A DNA stretch of 64,000 nt, taken from the NCBI RefSeq assembly GCF_003428625.2, contig NZ_QVQT02000002.1, positions 407,026 to 471,025 of the forward strand, read 5' to 3'. This document shows, piece after piece, positions 1 to 10,509 of this stretch. The stretch's first letter is position 1. Each line of letters begins with the position of its first letter. The notes beneath the pieces are model-generated. The model was not told the DNA's origin. It ran no database searches and saw only the letters and a list, made by a program, of their open reading frames with translations. Source of the stretch: Paracidobacterium acidisoli (GTDB lineage: Bacteria; Acidobacteriota; Terriglobia; Terriglobales; Acidobacteriaceae). The translations under genes were made by a program, and so were the position numbers.

Positions 1-2179
1 TGACATCGACGACCGTGTAGCCGGTGAGCTTCATATTCTCGGCCTCGATGCGATCCGGATAATGCCCCACGCGTCCCCTGTCATCCGGAATCCCCGACAT
101 GCTCTTCGCCCAGTTGCAGACCGCGTCGCGCCATACAACCGCGTGCCCGGACTGATAGATCAGCAGATCGAGCACCTTCTGATAGCGCTCGTCATCGATC
201 AGGCCGTCGAGCCGCTTCCAGTCGGTCATAAACTGCGCCGCCTCTTCCGCGCCCGCATAGTGCGCGTTGTAGGTGTACTGAATCACCGTCTGGCCGTTGT
301 GCAGTCTGTAGTTCCACGGCACATGATGAAAGAAGAGCAGCAGCGAATCCGGCATCGTCGCCAGCGACTCATACCGCTTCGCCACCTCCGGCGGATACTG
401 CCCGATATAGCCCGTCCCCGTCGCCACCGTGCGATCCATGCCAACGCCCTGATGATCGGCGCGGAACCACTGCCCCCATCCGTTGCGCTCCGCCGACTCG
501 ATGCCCGGCCCGTAATGCGCATGCAGAATGTCGGTCAGCGTGCCGATGCCGAGCGAGCCCGTGTAGCCCTCGTACGCATGCCATGAATGCAGCAGAATGC
601 CGTCAACTGTCGACGCCACCTCCGGATTGTTGCTGAAGGTCAGCCGCGTCCACTCTTCGGCAATCGCCGCTGAGGTCAGCTCCGGATTCCACGCCAGCCG
701 CCCGAAGCCGTAGAGGTTCGCCATCGACAGCGGATGCCCCATCCAGTTCGCATCGAGGCCGACATTCGCCACGCCGACGAAGCCTCCCAGAGCGTGATGA
801 AAGGCCTTCCCTTCCACAATGCTCGCAACGGTCGTCGAGCGGTTATCGGCATGCAGGTCGAAGTCGAGGCTCTCCTTCCACAGCGGAATCAGAAAGACCG
901 CGTGATGCGCCTGCCCGGTGTACTCCTGCGTGACCTGCAGCTCGATGGCCTCGCTCGTCTTTCTCAGTCCGGCAAAGATCGGCGATACAGGCTCGCGCAC
1001 CTGAAAATCAATCGGACCGTATTTGATCTGCACCACGACGTTGTCTTCAAACTTCCCGTCGAGCGGATGAAAGATGTCGTACGCAGCCCGCGCCCGGTCG
1101 GCCTTCATGTCGTTCCAGTCGAGATGATGGTTATAGACAAAGGCGCGATAGAGCAGGATGCCGCCGTGCGGCTTCAGCATGCGCGCCAGCATGTTGGCCG
1201 CATCGGCCGGCGTGCGTCCATACTGCGACGGCCCCGGCTGCCCCTCCGAATCGGCCTTGACGACGAAGCCGCCGAAGTCGGGGATCTGCGCGTAGAGAGC
1301 ATCCACTCTGCTCTGCCACCATGCGATAACCTGCGGATTGAGCGGGTCGAAGGTCGAAAGCCCGCCGAGCGTCTGCGGGCTGTTCAGCGCCACGGAGATC
1401 GACAGCCGCACACCCCATGGGCGGAACTCATCGGCGATGCGCGCCAGGCCGCCGATCATCTCCGGCGAGAGCATCTTCGGGCTGGCGTTCACGTTGTTCA
1501 CGGTGCAGCCGTCGATGCCGACCGACGCCAGCAGCCGCGCATACTCCCCGGTGCGGCTCACATCCTCGCGCACCGCGCCGTTATCGAAGAAGATCGACCG
1601 CCCCGCATAGCCGCGCTCGATGCTGCCGTCGATGTTGTCCCACTGGTTCACCCAGCGGATCGGCGCCGAGGGCGATTCGCTGTCGTGCAGCATCGCCAGG
1701 TCCTGCTCCGTGCCCATCTTCGCCAGCAGGCGGAATGTGCCGTAGAGCACGCCGCGCGCATCGCCGCCCTCAATCACCCAGTAGGCATGTCCGTGCGCAT
1801 GCACCACACTGAGCGAAAAGCTCTCCGGCTGCAGCGTGCCCGCACGCGCCTGCGGCAGCGCACCTTCGATCTCGCTCGCCGTGCCCAGCACAAAGGCATC
1901 TTCCTCCGGCAGCGTGTCGTCAATGCGAAGCGTGCGGTCGAGCATCGAGCGCACCCCGCGCACCAGCTCCTGCTCCGCGCTCAGCGGGACCGGCGAGCGA
2001 TCCAGCAGCACCACACCCGCCGGCAGCGCCTGGTCTCTGCGCAGCGTCTCCGGATTGCGAATGGCCGCATAGCGCAGCCACCCTGCCGCGCCCGTCTCGG
2101 CATGGCCGGTCACCGGCACCGCGAGCATGACCGCAATGCACAGCATGAAAAACCCTCCACAACGGCGCAGCCAGGCCAT
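1..2179 (-). CDS. aguA: GH67 alpha-glucuronidase, C-terminus cut by window edge
   Basis: Removes 4-O-methyl-glucuronic acid from xylan-derived oligosaccharides. Reading the minus strand gives 726 codons without a stop before the left edge, so only the last few dozen residues are missing compared with the usual ~730. Family hallmarks seen are RWVNQWDNIDGSIERGYAG, KADSEGQPGPSQYGR (family acid Glu), KYGPIDFQ and TQEYTG (family base residues). The N-terminus MAWLRRCGGFFMLCIAVMLA...GHA is a signal peptide, so the enzyme is exported. The start at 2179 supplies the positive n-region and has GAGG 8 nt upstream. An in-frame ATG at 2146 with GGAGGG is the alternative. It is the last gene of the minus-strand block, after guaA, with its own palindromic upstream region. 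Confidence 0.93.
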   Translation of the reverse strand, partial: MAWLRRCGGFFMLCIAVMLAVPVTGHAETGAAGWLRYAAIRNPETLRRDQALPAGVVLLDRSPVPLSAEQELVRGVRSMLDRTLRIDDTLPEEDAFVLGTASEIEGALPQARAGTLQPESFSLSVVHAHGHAYWVIEGGDARGVLYGTFRLLAKMGTEQDLAMLHDSESPSAPIRWVNQWDNIDGSIERGYAGRSIFFDNGAVREDVSRTGEYARLLASVGIDGCTVNNVNASPKMLSPEMIGGLARIADEFRPWGVRLSISVALNSPQTLGGLSTFDPLNPQVIAWWQSRVDALYAQIPDFGGFVVKADSEGQPGPSQYGRTPADAANMLARMLKPHGGILLYRAFVYNHHLDWNDMKADRARAAYDIFHPLDGKFEDNVVVQIKYGPIDFQVREPVSPIFAGLRKTSEAIELQVTQEYTGQAHHAVFLIPLWKESLDFDLHADNRSTTVASIVEGKAFHHALGGFVGVANVGLDANWMGHPLSMANLYGFGRLAWNPELTSAAIAEEWTRLTFSNNPEVASTVDGILLHSWHAYEGYTGSLGIGTLTDILHAHYGPGIESAERNGWGQWFRADHQGVGMDRTVATGTGYIGQYPPEVAKRYESLATMPDSLLLFFHHVPWNYRLHNGQTVIQYTYNAHYAGAEEAAQFMTDWKRLDGLIDDERYQKVLDLLIYQSGHAVVWRDAVCNWAKSMSGIPDDRGRVGHYPDRIEAENMKLTGYTVVDV

Positions 2180-2198
2180 ACCGGCAACCTCGTCTTCC

Positions 2199-2250
2199 TT
2201 AATTTATTCGGATATCAAATTAAATCAGCACGGCTGAGAATTCTCAGCCG
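2199..2250. promoter_or_regulatory. Two inverted repeats upstream of the alpha-glucuronidase gene
   Basis: A perfect 20-bp palindrome, CGGCTGAGAATTCTCAGCCG, occupies 2231-2250. A second inverted repeat, TTAATTT / AAATTAA with an 11-nt spacer, lies at 2199-2223, just before the ribosome-binding region. No T-tract follows the first palindrome, so it looks more like an operator for the xylan-utilisation gene than a guaA terminator. The regulator is unknown. Confidence 0.45.
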
Positions 2251-2281
2251 CCGAATGGTAGCACATCCGATGCAGCCCGAT

Positions 2282-2328
2282 GTGGCTTTGCGCCACCATG
2301 GAGCTCTTGCACCGCAGGTGCGTCCGCC
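2282..2328. repeat. Hairpin-containing short repeat, copy 1
   Basis: Just past the guaA stop lie two small hairpins: GTGGC-TTTGC-GCCAC (2282-2296) and GCACC-GCA-GGTGC (2309-2321), followed by GTCCGCC. The 22 nt at 2307-2328 match 3922-3943 at 20 positions. Both differences preserve the stem pairing. Confidence 0.4.
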
Positions 2329-2342
2329 CGTGCGGTCAGCGC

Positions 2343-3893
<1,551 letters not shown>

Positions 3894-3906
3894 AGGACAG
3901 TTTACT

Positions 3907-4845
3907 TTACGAGCGGCGGCTTTGCGCCGCAGGCGCGTCCGCCTGGACGGCCAGTCCCCACAGCCTGATAAACGCCACCAGCCGCGCCACCTGGAAGAAG
4001 TCCGAGGCGATCAGGTACAGAATCGAGCCCGCGAGCCACCAGAGATACAGCGCTGTGCCATGCATCACCGTTTCAAACGGCAGCGGGATGGCAGAAAAGA
4101 CCATCGCCAGCACCACCAGGCCCAGTTTGACGATGCCCATCACCAGGTTGATCTCCACCAGCTTGCCGGTCAGCGGGCCCAGGCGAAGGCTGCGCGCAAG
4201 GCTCGCCGCCACGCCGCGGTCTTCCAGCAGCGCCAGCAGCGGCGCAATCGAGAAGACCCAGCTCAGCAGCGCCCACAGCGTAAAGATGCCCAGCGAAAAC
4301 AGGATGACCAGCACGCTGTAACTCACCAGATTCGGCTCCGCCCCCGACAGCGTCGACTGCGCCGACCAGTGGATCGCGGCGAACCACCCGATCACGCTGC
4401 CCGCAAAGGCCAGCATGCGAATCAGCTGCAGCGCGATCATCTGCCCCGGCCGCCACGGCATCGTCCGGTCATAGCGGCGCAGCACCAGGTTGCGTCCCAC
4501 ACCGGAGATCACCGCCCAGGCCGCAATGCCCAGCGGCACCAGCCACAGCAGCACGTGCAGCACAGGCGGCCACAGCACCGCCCAGGTATCCGCGATCACC
4601 ACAGCGGCGCGCATCGGGTCTTCAAGCGAGAACTGATAGATGCCGGTACCGGCCAGTTGCGGCGCGGCTGCAGCGTGGATGCGCAACGCCTCCCATGCCA
4701 GCAGTGCCAGCATGGGAATGCCGAAGAGCCAGCGCCACAGCAGCTCCAGCGCCAGCAGCGATGGCCTGCGGCGGCATTCGCCCAGAATGGCCACGAACGA
4801 CTGCGTGCCGCGAACCGGCGCTCCGGCGGTGCGAAGGTCAGCCAT
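3907..4845 (-). CDS. Hypothetical polytopic membrane protein
   Basis: 312 residues with about six hydrophobic segments separated by short charged loops, for example [17 protein letters not shown] and [16 protein letters not shown]. The N-terminus carries a conserved-looking ECRRRP stretch and the C-terminal tail is Ala/Arg-rich. I do not recognise a characterised family; it resembles uncharacterised acidobacterial inner-membrane proteins. The ATG lies 7 nt after the leuS stop, and guaA follows 13 nt downstream, so it is the middle gene of a housekeeping operon. Its last codons overlap copy 2 of the hairpin repeat. Confidence 0.85.
   Translation of the reverse strand: MADLRTAGAPVRGTQSFVAILGECRRRPSLLALELLWRWLFGIPMLALLAWEALRIHAAAAPQLAGTGIYQFSLEDPMRAAVVIADTWAVLWPPVLHVLLWLVPLGIAAWAVISGVGRNLVLRRYDRTMPWRPGQMIALQLIRMLAFAGSVIGWFAAIHWSAQSTLSGAEPNLVSYSVLVILFSLGIFTLWALLSWVFSIAPLLALLEDRGVAASLARSLRLGPLTGKLVEINLVMGIVKLGLVVLAMVFSAIPLPFETVMHGTALYLWWLAGSILYLIASDFFQVARLVAFIRLWGLAVQADAPAAQSRRS
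3916..3943. repeat. Hairpin-containing short repeat, copy 2 (inside a CDS end)
   Basis: GCGGC-TTTGC-GCCGC (3916-3930) overlaps GCGCC-GCA-GGCGC (3924-3936), followed by GTCCGCC. Relative to copy 1, each stem has a paired change (T-A to C-G, A-T to G-C). This copy encodes the Ala/Gln-rich C-terminus of the membrane protein. Confidence 0.4.
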
Positions 4846-4852
4846 GGCCGCG

Positions 4853-7522
4853 CTACTTCACGACCAGGTTGACCAGCTTGCCGGGCACGATAATCATCTT
4901 CACCACCTGTTTTCCGCTGATGGCTGCCTGCACTTTTTCCTGCGCCAGCGCTGCATCGCGCAGCACATCTTCGCCGGCTCCGGCGGCGGCGGTAATCACG
5001 GCGCGCAGCTTTCCGTTCACCTGTACCGGAACCTCGATCTCGTCTTCCTTCGCCAGCGCCTCGTCGAACTTCGGCCACGGGGCGCGCAGCAGATTATCCG
5101 TCTGCCCCAGCTGCTCCCACAGATCGAAGGCCATATAAGGAGCAAACGGCGCAATCAGCAGCACCAGGCTGCGCAGCAGCTCGGCCACATATACCGCGGG
5201 CACCTTGCCGGCGGCGATCTCTTCATCGGCCGCGGTGAAGGTGTTTACCAGCTCCATCACGGCGGCGATCGAGGTGTTGAAGTGCCAGCGCCCCGCAAAG
5301 TCCTGGGTGATTTTGCGAATCGTCTGGTGCAGCTTGCGCAGCAGCGACTGCGTCAGCGGGGACTTGCCGTCCGGCAGCGTTCCCGAAGCTGTCTGCGAAA
5401 CCGTCCGGGCAGCCGGGGCGTGCCTTGAGACGAAGCGATACACCTTGCTCAGAAAACGGCTCACGCCTGCAACGCCGTCCTCCTGCCAGTCCAGATCGCG
5501 ATCCGGCGGCGCGGCAAAGAGCGAGTACATGCGCGTCGCATCCGCTCCGTAGCGGGCGATCATCTCATCGGGCGAAACGACATTGCCCTTCGACTTCGAC
5601 ATCTTCGCGCCGTTCCGGATCACCATGCCCTGGGTGAACAGCCGCGCCACCGGCTCGTCGTTGCGGATCAGCCCCAGGTCGCGCATCACCTTCGTCCAGA
5701 AGCGCGAGTAGATCAGGTGCAGGATGGCGTGCTCGACGCCGCCGATGTACTGATCGATCGGAAACCAATACGCAACCGTCGCAGTGTCAAATGGAGCCCT
5801 GTCGTTCTTAGCGTCCGTATAGCGGTAGAAGTACCAGGACGAATCGACGAAGGTGTCCATCGTGTCGGTCTCGCGCCGCGCCGCGCCGCCGCACTTCGGG
5901 CACACCGCGTTCACGAACTCCGGCACATTGCCAAGCGGCGAGCCGCCCTGCTGCGTGATCTTCACGTTATCCGGCAGCAGCACCGGAAGCTGATCGTCCG
6001 GCACCGGCACGATGCCGTCCTTTTCGCAGTACAGCATCGGGATGGGCGTGCCCCAGTAGCGCTGGCGGCTGATGCCCCAATCCTTCAGCCGAAATGTAAC
6101 CGTGGCCTTGCCAAATCCATGCTCCGCGGCGCGCGCGGCCATTTTCTGCTGCGCTTCTTCGCATCCCAGGCCGCTGAACTCGCCGGAGTTGATCAGCAGG
6201 CTGTCCTCGGCCGTATACGGCAGCTCCGGATGCGCCTCGCCGCCATCCTCGCCGACGCGCCGCGGCAGCACGACCACGCGGATTTCGAGGCCGTACTTCT
6301 TCGCAAAGTCGTAGTCGCGCTCGTCATGCGCCGGCACGCTCATGATCGCGCCCGTGCCGTAGTCGGAGAGGATGTAGTTCCCCACCCAGATCGGCAGCCG
6401 TTCGTGGTTGAACGGATTGATCGCGTGGTACCCGGTGAAGACGCCGTGCTTCTCGATCTCGCCCACGTCGCCCGATTCGCGCGCCTTCCGCTGCTGTTCG
6501 AGCAGGTTCGCGACCTCCGCCGACAGCCTCTCGTCGGCTGCCGCGAACTCCTTCACCAGCGGATGCTCCGGAGCCAGCTGCAGGCTCGTCGCGCCGAAGA
6601 TCGTGTCGATGCGCGTGGTGAAGACGGTGATCTTCTTCCCGGTTCCCTTCACCGCGTCGCTCGCGGGCAGAATATGCGTGCCCCTGCGCGCCGGATCGAG
6701 CGCCTGCAGAATCAGCTCCGCCGGGCCCTTCGGCTTCTCGGCGGCCTCCGCGCTGTCCGGATCGGCCACTTCAAACTCCACCTCGGCGCCTTCGCTGCGG
6801 CCGATCCAGTTGCGCTGCATGGTGCGCACCTTCTCCGGCCAGCCATCCAGTTTGCTCAGATCGTCCAGCAGCTCCTGGGCGTAGTTGGTGATGCGCAGAA
6901 ACCACTGCTCCAGGTCGCGCTGCTCGACCAGCTGATCCTCATGCCGCCAGCAGTAGCCGTTGATCACCTGCTCATTGGCCAGCACCGTCGCGCACTGCGG
7001 ACACCAGTTGACCTTGCTCTTTTTGCGGTAAGCCAGTCCGCGCTCCGCCATGCGCAGAAAGAACCACTGGTTCCAGCGGTAGTAATCGGGCAGGCAGGTG
7101 GTGACCTCGTTGCTCCAGTCGTAGCTCAGGCCCAGGCGGGTCATCTGCCGCTTCATCGCGGCGATATTCGAAAGCGTCCACTCGCGCGGCGGCGTGTTGT
7201 TTTTGAGCGCGGCATTTTCGGCGGGCAGGCCGAAGGCGTCCCATCCCATCGGGTGCAGCACGTTGTAGCCCTGCATCCACATGTAGCGCGCCAGCGCGTC
7301 GCCAATGGAGTAGTTGCGCACGTGCCCCATGTGCAGCTGCCCGGAGGGATACGGCAGCATCTCCAGCACATAATATTTGGGCTTGCTGCTGGTGGCCGGC
7401 TCGGCGGCGTAGAGCTCAGGATCTGTGGTCCAGCGCTCCTGCCAGCGCGGTTCAATATCGGCGGGGAAATAGCGAACGTCTTTTTCCGCGGGTGTCTCTT
7501 CCGGTTTCGTTCCTGAAGGCAT
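4853..7522 (-). CDS. leuS: Leucyl-tRNA synthetase
   Basis: Charges tRNA-Leu with leucine in the cytoplasm. 889 residues, slightly long for the bacterial family (about 820-880). The class Ia HIGH motif is HMGHVRNYSIGD near residue 67 and the KMSKS motif is KMSKSKGN near residue 640. Zinc-type cysteines CPQCATV are near residue 175, and a long CP1 editing insert follows. The C-terminus has the anticodon-binding and Leu-specific domains. The start ATG is preceded by AGAGGA and by a -10-like TACACT only 9 nt away. First gene of the leuS / membrane protein / guaA operon. Confidence 0.99.
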   Translation of the reverse strand: MPSGTKPEETPAEKDVRYFPADIEPRWQERWTTDPELYAAEPATSSKPKYYVLEMLPYPSGQLHMGHVRNYSIGDALARYMWMQGYNVLHPMGWDAFGLPAENAALKNNTPPREWTLSNIAAMKRQMTRLGLSYDWSNEVTTCLPDYYRWNQWFFLRMAERGLAYRKKSKVNWCPQCATVLANEQVINGYCWRHEDQLVEQRDLEQWFLRITNYAQELLDDLSKLDGWPEKVRTMQRNWIGRSEGAEVEFEVADPDSAEAAEKPKGPAELILQALDPARRGTHILPASDAVKGTGKKITVFTTRIDTIFGATSLQLAPEHPLVKEFAAADERLSAEVANLLEQQRKARESGDVGEIEKHGVFTGYHAINPFNHERLPIWVGNYILSDYGTGAIMSVPAHDERDYDFAKKYGLEIRVVVLPRRVGEDGGEAHPELPYTAEDSLLINSGEFSGLGCEEAQQKMAARAAEHGFGKATVTFRLKDWGISRQRYWGTPIPMLYCEKDGIVPVPDDQLPVLLPDNVKITQQGGSPLGNVPEFVNAVCPKCGGAARRETDTMDTFVDSSWYFYRYTDAKNDRAPFDTATVAYWFPIDQYIGGVEHAILHLIYSRFWTKVMRDLGLIRNDEPVARLFTQGMVIRNGAKMSKSKGNVVSPDEMIARYGADATRMYSLFAAPPDRDLDWQEDGVAGVSRFLSKVYRFVSRHAPAARTVSQTASGTLPDGKSPLTQSLLRKLHQTIRKITQDFAGRWHFNTSIAAVMELVNTFTAADEEIAAGKVPAVYVAELLRSLVLLIAPFAPYMAFDLWEQLGQTDNLLRAPWPKFDEALAKEDEIEVPVQVNGKLRAVITAAAGAGEDVLRDAALAQEKVQAAISGKQVVKMIIVPGKLVNLVVK

Positions 7523-7531
7523 GTCCTCTTC

Positions 7532-7537
7532 AGTGTA
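7532..7537 (-). promoter_or_regulatory. -10-like hexamer of leuS
   Basis: TACACT on the minus strand, 9 nt before the leuS ATG. No good -35 is visible at the expected distance. If used, the mRNA would begin only a few bases before the start codon. Confidence 0.45.
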
Positions 7538-7602
7538 ACCGGGCTGCGCAGCTCAGGAGGAGCCCGCGCAGCCACGCAAAAGTCACGTATGAAGGAATTT
7601 CG

Positions 7603-8352
7603 TTACTGCGCCGCGCCCTGCGCAGACACCGGCGGCGTCAGGTCGTGCACCGCATAACCGGCGGGGGCAGCGAAGAGCGACGGATCGGGCTCATGCTGCA
7701 GAATCCCGCTCAGCTCTGTCGTCACCGTGCCGTGGCGCGGATCGCGGATCGTCTGCCGCAGCGGAACCTTCAGCTCCGGCGAGGTCCAGGTCTCGGCGAC
7801 CACCGTGGCCGACTCCTTATATCCGTTCGTGCCCGCCGGCACCACCTGCATCACCCGCTGGCCTTCGCTCTGCATGTTGTTGACCGCCTGGCTGCCCAGG
7901 CTCTCCACTTCCTGCGAAGACGCAGCAGAGGGAGCAGTCTGCGACGGCAGATGGATCAGCGTCGCCACCCTTCCCGATGTGGTCCAGGTCAGCAGCGTAT
8001 GGCCGACCGGGTCATAGACCTGCACGGCAACATGCGACGGATCGACCGCGCCATCCGGCTGGTGCACTACCGGCGTCTCCACGCGCACGCGTCCGCTCGA
8101 ATCGCGCACGATCTTCGACGAAATCTCCCGCGTCACCGGCGAGCCGTCCGCGCCGGTCGTGATCTGCGTCGTCACGCGCGTCGCCGAGAAGGGCCTTCCT
8201 GTTACCTGCGCGATATCCTTCGCCGTCCACGCCGACAATCCATTGTTGCCGGAAGAGACAACGGCAGCCGCCGAAGCGATACCCGGCACAGCCAGAACAC
8301 ATACAGGAGAGACAACCAGCGCCGTGACAGCAGCCAGAGAGCGGAAATTCAT
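7603..8352 (-). CDS. Secreted protein of unknown function
   Basis: About 249 residues. I start it at 8352 (MNFRSLAAVTALVVSPVCVLA...ASAA) because this gives a clean signal peptide and has AGAGGA upstream; the longer reading frame would run into nfo. The mature part is beta-rich (RVTTQITTGADGSPVTREISS, DSSGRVRVETPVV) and ends with PDPSLFAAPAGYAVHDL. That LF.xPxGY ending is common in uncharacterised secreted acidobacterial proteins. It sits between nfo (70 nt) and leuS (80 nt) on the same strand, without evidence of a shared function. Confidence 0.8.
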   Translation of the reverse strand: MNFRSLAAVTALVVSPVCVLAVPGIASAAAVVSSGNNGLSAWTAKDIAQVTGRPFSATRVTTQITTGADGSPVTREISSKIVRDSSGRVRVETPVVHQPDGAVDPSHVAVQVYDPVGHTLLTWTTSGRVATLIHLPSQTAPSAASSQEVESLGSQAVNNMQSEGQRVMQVVPAGTNGYKESATVVAETWTSPELKVPLRQTIRDPRHGTVTTELSGILQHEPDPSLFAAPAGYAVHDLTPPVSAQGAAQ

Positions 8353-8422
8353 AGACAGTCCTCTAAAGAAAAGAAAGGAAAAGACAACAGGGGAGGTATC
8401 CAGTTTCCAGGGTACAACGCCG

Positions 8423-9334
8423 CTATGCAAGTGAATTTACGGCGGTAACCTGATTTTGACTGGTGCGAAGTAACCGTTTCAGCGCGCGAAGGTTTTTCAC
8501 GTCGTCCCCAGGCTCGTCGACCGGAGTCTCGGCGATAAAGGCGCAGTGCGCAAACCGGGGATCATTCAGCAGCCGTCCAAAGGCTTCAAGGCCGATCGTG
8601 CCTTCGCCGATATGCTGATGCCGGTCGAGCTTCGAGCCGCGCGCCGCCTTCGCATCGTTCACATGCCACACGCGCACCGTATCGAGGCCGATCGTCGCCG
8701 CGATCTGCCCCACCGTCTCCTCGTAGCCCGCCTCGCTCACCAGATCGTACCCGGCCACGTGGCAGTGGCAGGTGTCGAGGCATGCCCCCACCGGCAGCAC
8801 CGTCTTCAGCCGTCCGATCAGCTCCGCTACCTGCTCGAAGCTGCCTCCGAGCGAAAACTCCGCCCCCGCCGTGTTCTCGATCAGCACCCGCAGCCGCGGC
8901 TTTGCCTTTCCCGAGCCGCGAAGCTGCAGGCCCTCGACCGCTTCGGCGATCGACTCCGCCGCCAGCCGCAGACCCTCTTCGCGCGTCAGGCCGCGCCACG
9001 ATCCCGGATGCAGCACCAGATACTCCGCCCCAAGCGCCAGCGCGCGCTCCACCTCGCCGCGAAAGGCCGCGACCGACTTCTTCCGCACCTCCTCCGACTG
9101 GCTGCACAGATTCACCAGGTAGCTCACGTGAATCGCCATCGGCGTGCAGTCGAGCTCCCTTCGCAGGGCCTGCAGCTTTTTGCAGTCCGCCGCTTCGGGC
9201 ATGGAGGCGCGCCACATGCGCGGGCTCGCGGAAAAGATCTGAAAGGTATTTGCGCCCAGCTCCCGCGCGCGCTCGGCGGCCCGCCATACGCCGCCCGAGG
9301 TGGAAAGATGCATACCGATACGAGGAAGGCCCAT
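8423..9334 (-). CDS. nfo: Endonuclease IV (AP endonuclease)
   Basis: Cuts DNA 5' of abasic sites in base-excision repair. 303 residues, slightly longer than E. coli Nfo (285). TIM-barrel metal-ligand motifs are present in order: GMHLSTSGG, LHPGSWRG, ENTAGAEFSLG, CLDTCHCHVAGYD, HVNDAK with LDRHQHIGEG, and a final ETP. The start ATG has GGAGAG and a TACACT hexamer 8 nt away. It opens the minus-strand block that runs to the left edge. Confidence 0.97.
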   Translation of the reverse strand: MGLPRIGMHLSTSGGVWRAAERARELGANTFQIFSASPRMWRASMPEAADCKKLQALRRELDCTPMAIHVSYLVNLCSQSEEVRKKSVAAFRGEVERALALGAEYLVLHPGSWRGLTREEGLRLAAESIAEAVEGLQLRGSGKAKPRLRVLIENTAGAEFSLGGSFEQVAELIGRLKTVLPVGACLDTCHCHVAGYDLVSEAGYEETVGQIAATIGLDTVRVWHVNDAKAARGSKLDRHQHIGEGTIGLEAFGRLLNDPRFAHCAFIAETPVDEPGDDVKNLRALKRLLRTSQNQVTAVNSLA

Positions 9335-9342
9335 CTCTCTCC

Positions 9343-9348
9343 AGTGTA
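9343..9348 (-). promoter_or_regulatory. -10-like hexamer of nfo
   Basis: TACACT, 8 nt (GGAGAGAG) before the ATG. The spacer doubles as a Shine-Dalgarno-like sequence, but a transcript from this -10 would start after most of it. Confidence 0.45.
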
Positions 9349-9545
9349 CGAGGCCTGATGGGGATGGCCGCTCCTGTCCGCCATAAGCGGTCGCGCTCCC
9401 GTTTGAATCGTTTCGTTTTGTATCAGGGCGCGGCTTCAGCCGTGTTATGTCGTTCTGGATCGAAAACCGCCATCTGAAGCCCAGTCAGCTCATGCGCCTG
9501 CGCCATACTGACGGATGTAATCTGTACGCCGCACTGCTCCGGGCG

Positions 9546-9551
9546 TAAATT
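9546..9551 (+). promoter_or_regulatory. -10-like hexamer of the 9560 gene
   Basis: TAAATT, 8 nt before the ATG at 9560. There is no Shine-Dalgarno between them (AGACAGCT). Confidence 0.35.
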
Positions 9552-9559
9552 AGACAGCT

Positions 9560-9991
9560 ATGAAATTGCCCCTGCGCATTGCACTTCTCTTTGCCTTCGC
9601 TCTCTCGCTCTCAGTTTCGCCGTTCGCCGCGCACGCTTGGAATAAAACATCTGATGCTGACTGGCAGTCTGCGAAGCTCTTGTCCTTCGGAATGGAACAC
9701 TGGATAAGTAATGGCGGAAGTCAGACCAATGGACACGTGGATGGCAACGGAAATTATTCTTCAACCACTACAGAAAGCACATGGGGACATAATACTTATC
9801 ATGTAGTTCTCGATGATGGAAAGATGCTGTACTTCGCCGAGCGGACCCTCAGCTTTCGATGGCAGCGCGATCCGCATTTCACGGAGAATGCTATGGTTCG
9901 CTTCAGCCTGAAGAAAGACACACTCACTGTTGTTGATGATTCCGGCCGCGAGTTCAAAATGAAGCTGGTTAAGCGCCGGATCAAAGAATAA
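9560..9991 (+). CDS. Small secreted protein, unknown function
   Basis: 143 residues: a clear signal peptide (MKLPLRIALLFAFALSLSVSPFAAHA) and then a mature domain rich in Ser/Thr/aromatics (WISNGGSQTNGHVDGNGNY, TWGHNTYHVVLDDGKMLYF). The latter looks like a compact beta-sandwich, also seen in uncharacterised acidobacterial secreted proteins. G+C is visibly lower than in the flanks. The stop TAA shares its last A with the next ATG (9991), so the pair is translationally coupled. Confidence 0.8.
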   Translation: MKLPLRIALLFAFALSLSVSPFAAHAWNKTSDADWQSAKLLSFGMEHWISNGGSQTNGHVDGNGNYSSTTTESTWGHNTYHVVLDDGKMLYFAERTLSFRWQRDPHFTENAMVRFSLKKDTLTVVDDSGREFKMKLVKRRIKE

Positions 9992-10209
9992 TGGAGAGTA
10001 CCGATGAATTTCATCCCGAAGACTCTCAATCAAGTGCAGATCGCGCGGAATCAGGAGTCGATATTTTTCTGAGGCGCGTCGTTTTTGCTCTAATACTTGC
10101 TACCTTTATTTGCATAAGTGCCGCCTTCATAACGGCTGAGCGCTGGCTGTACATCCCGGTATTTGTATTTGGGTATTTCGCCTGGACAGTCTTTATCGGC
10201 TCTCGTTAA
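9991..10209 (+). CDS. Small two-helix membrane protein
   Basis: 72 residues. A charged N-terminus (MESTDEFHPEDSQSSADRAE) is followed by two hydrophobic segments, VVFALILATFICISAAFI and LYIPVFVFGYFAWTVFI, joined by a very short turn. Its ATG overlaps the stop of the secreted protein upstream by one base. Function unknown; coupling suggests it acts with that protein. Confidence 0.65.
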   Translation: MESTDEFHPEDSQSSADRAESGVDIFLRRVVFALILATFICISAAFITAERWLYIPVFVFGYFAWTVFIGSR

Positions 10210-10213
10210 GCCA

Positions 10214-10330
10214 CTACAGAGTAACCGGCATTCTGTACTCCCGTGCGGCTTGCTCCACATCGCCGTCAAGGTTTGCCTCGCGAAGCGCGGACCGGCTAAA
10301 TCCATTCGTGTCCGGATCAAATTCCGGCAT
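10214..10330 (-). CDS. Possible 38-aa protein
   Basis: The 300-base gap 10210-10509 holds one reading frame worth recording on the minus strand. It begins MPEFDPDTNGFSRSALREAN and ends REYRMPVTL. It has a purine-rich GAGAGGGGAG directly against its ATG (spacing short for a normal ribosome site), and composition looks protein-like. No homologue is recognised. The rest of the gap shows nothing I can assign. Confidence 0.3.
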   Translation of the reverse strand: MPEFDPDTNGFSRSALREANLDGDVEQAAREYRMPVTL

Positions 10331-10509
10331 CTCCCCTCTCAACTGCGGCTCCGGTATGAATAGGCGCTAATCAGCCGGGCTTCAGCCCCTGGGAGACCGG
10401 TTCTTTCAAACAGATCACTGCCCGGTAAGCACCGCAGCCCTATTAAAATGGAAGCAGCAGCAACCAGACCGGCAGGCGCTTTGTCCTGATCGCACGCAGT
10501 GAGGAGAGC

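Noticed and set aside
5717-7516. 599-codon plus-strand frame over leuS
   Set aside because: Antisense to leuS; His/Arg-rich low-information protein.
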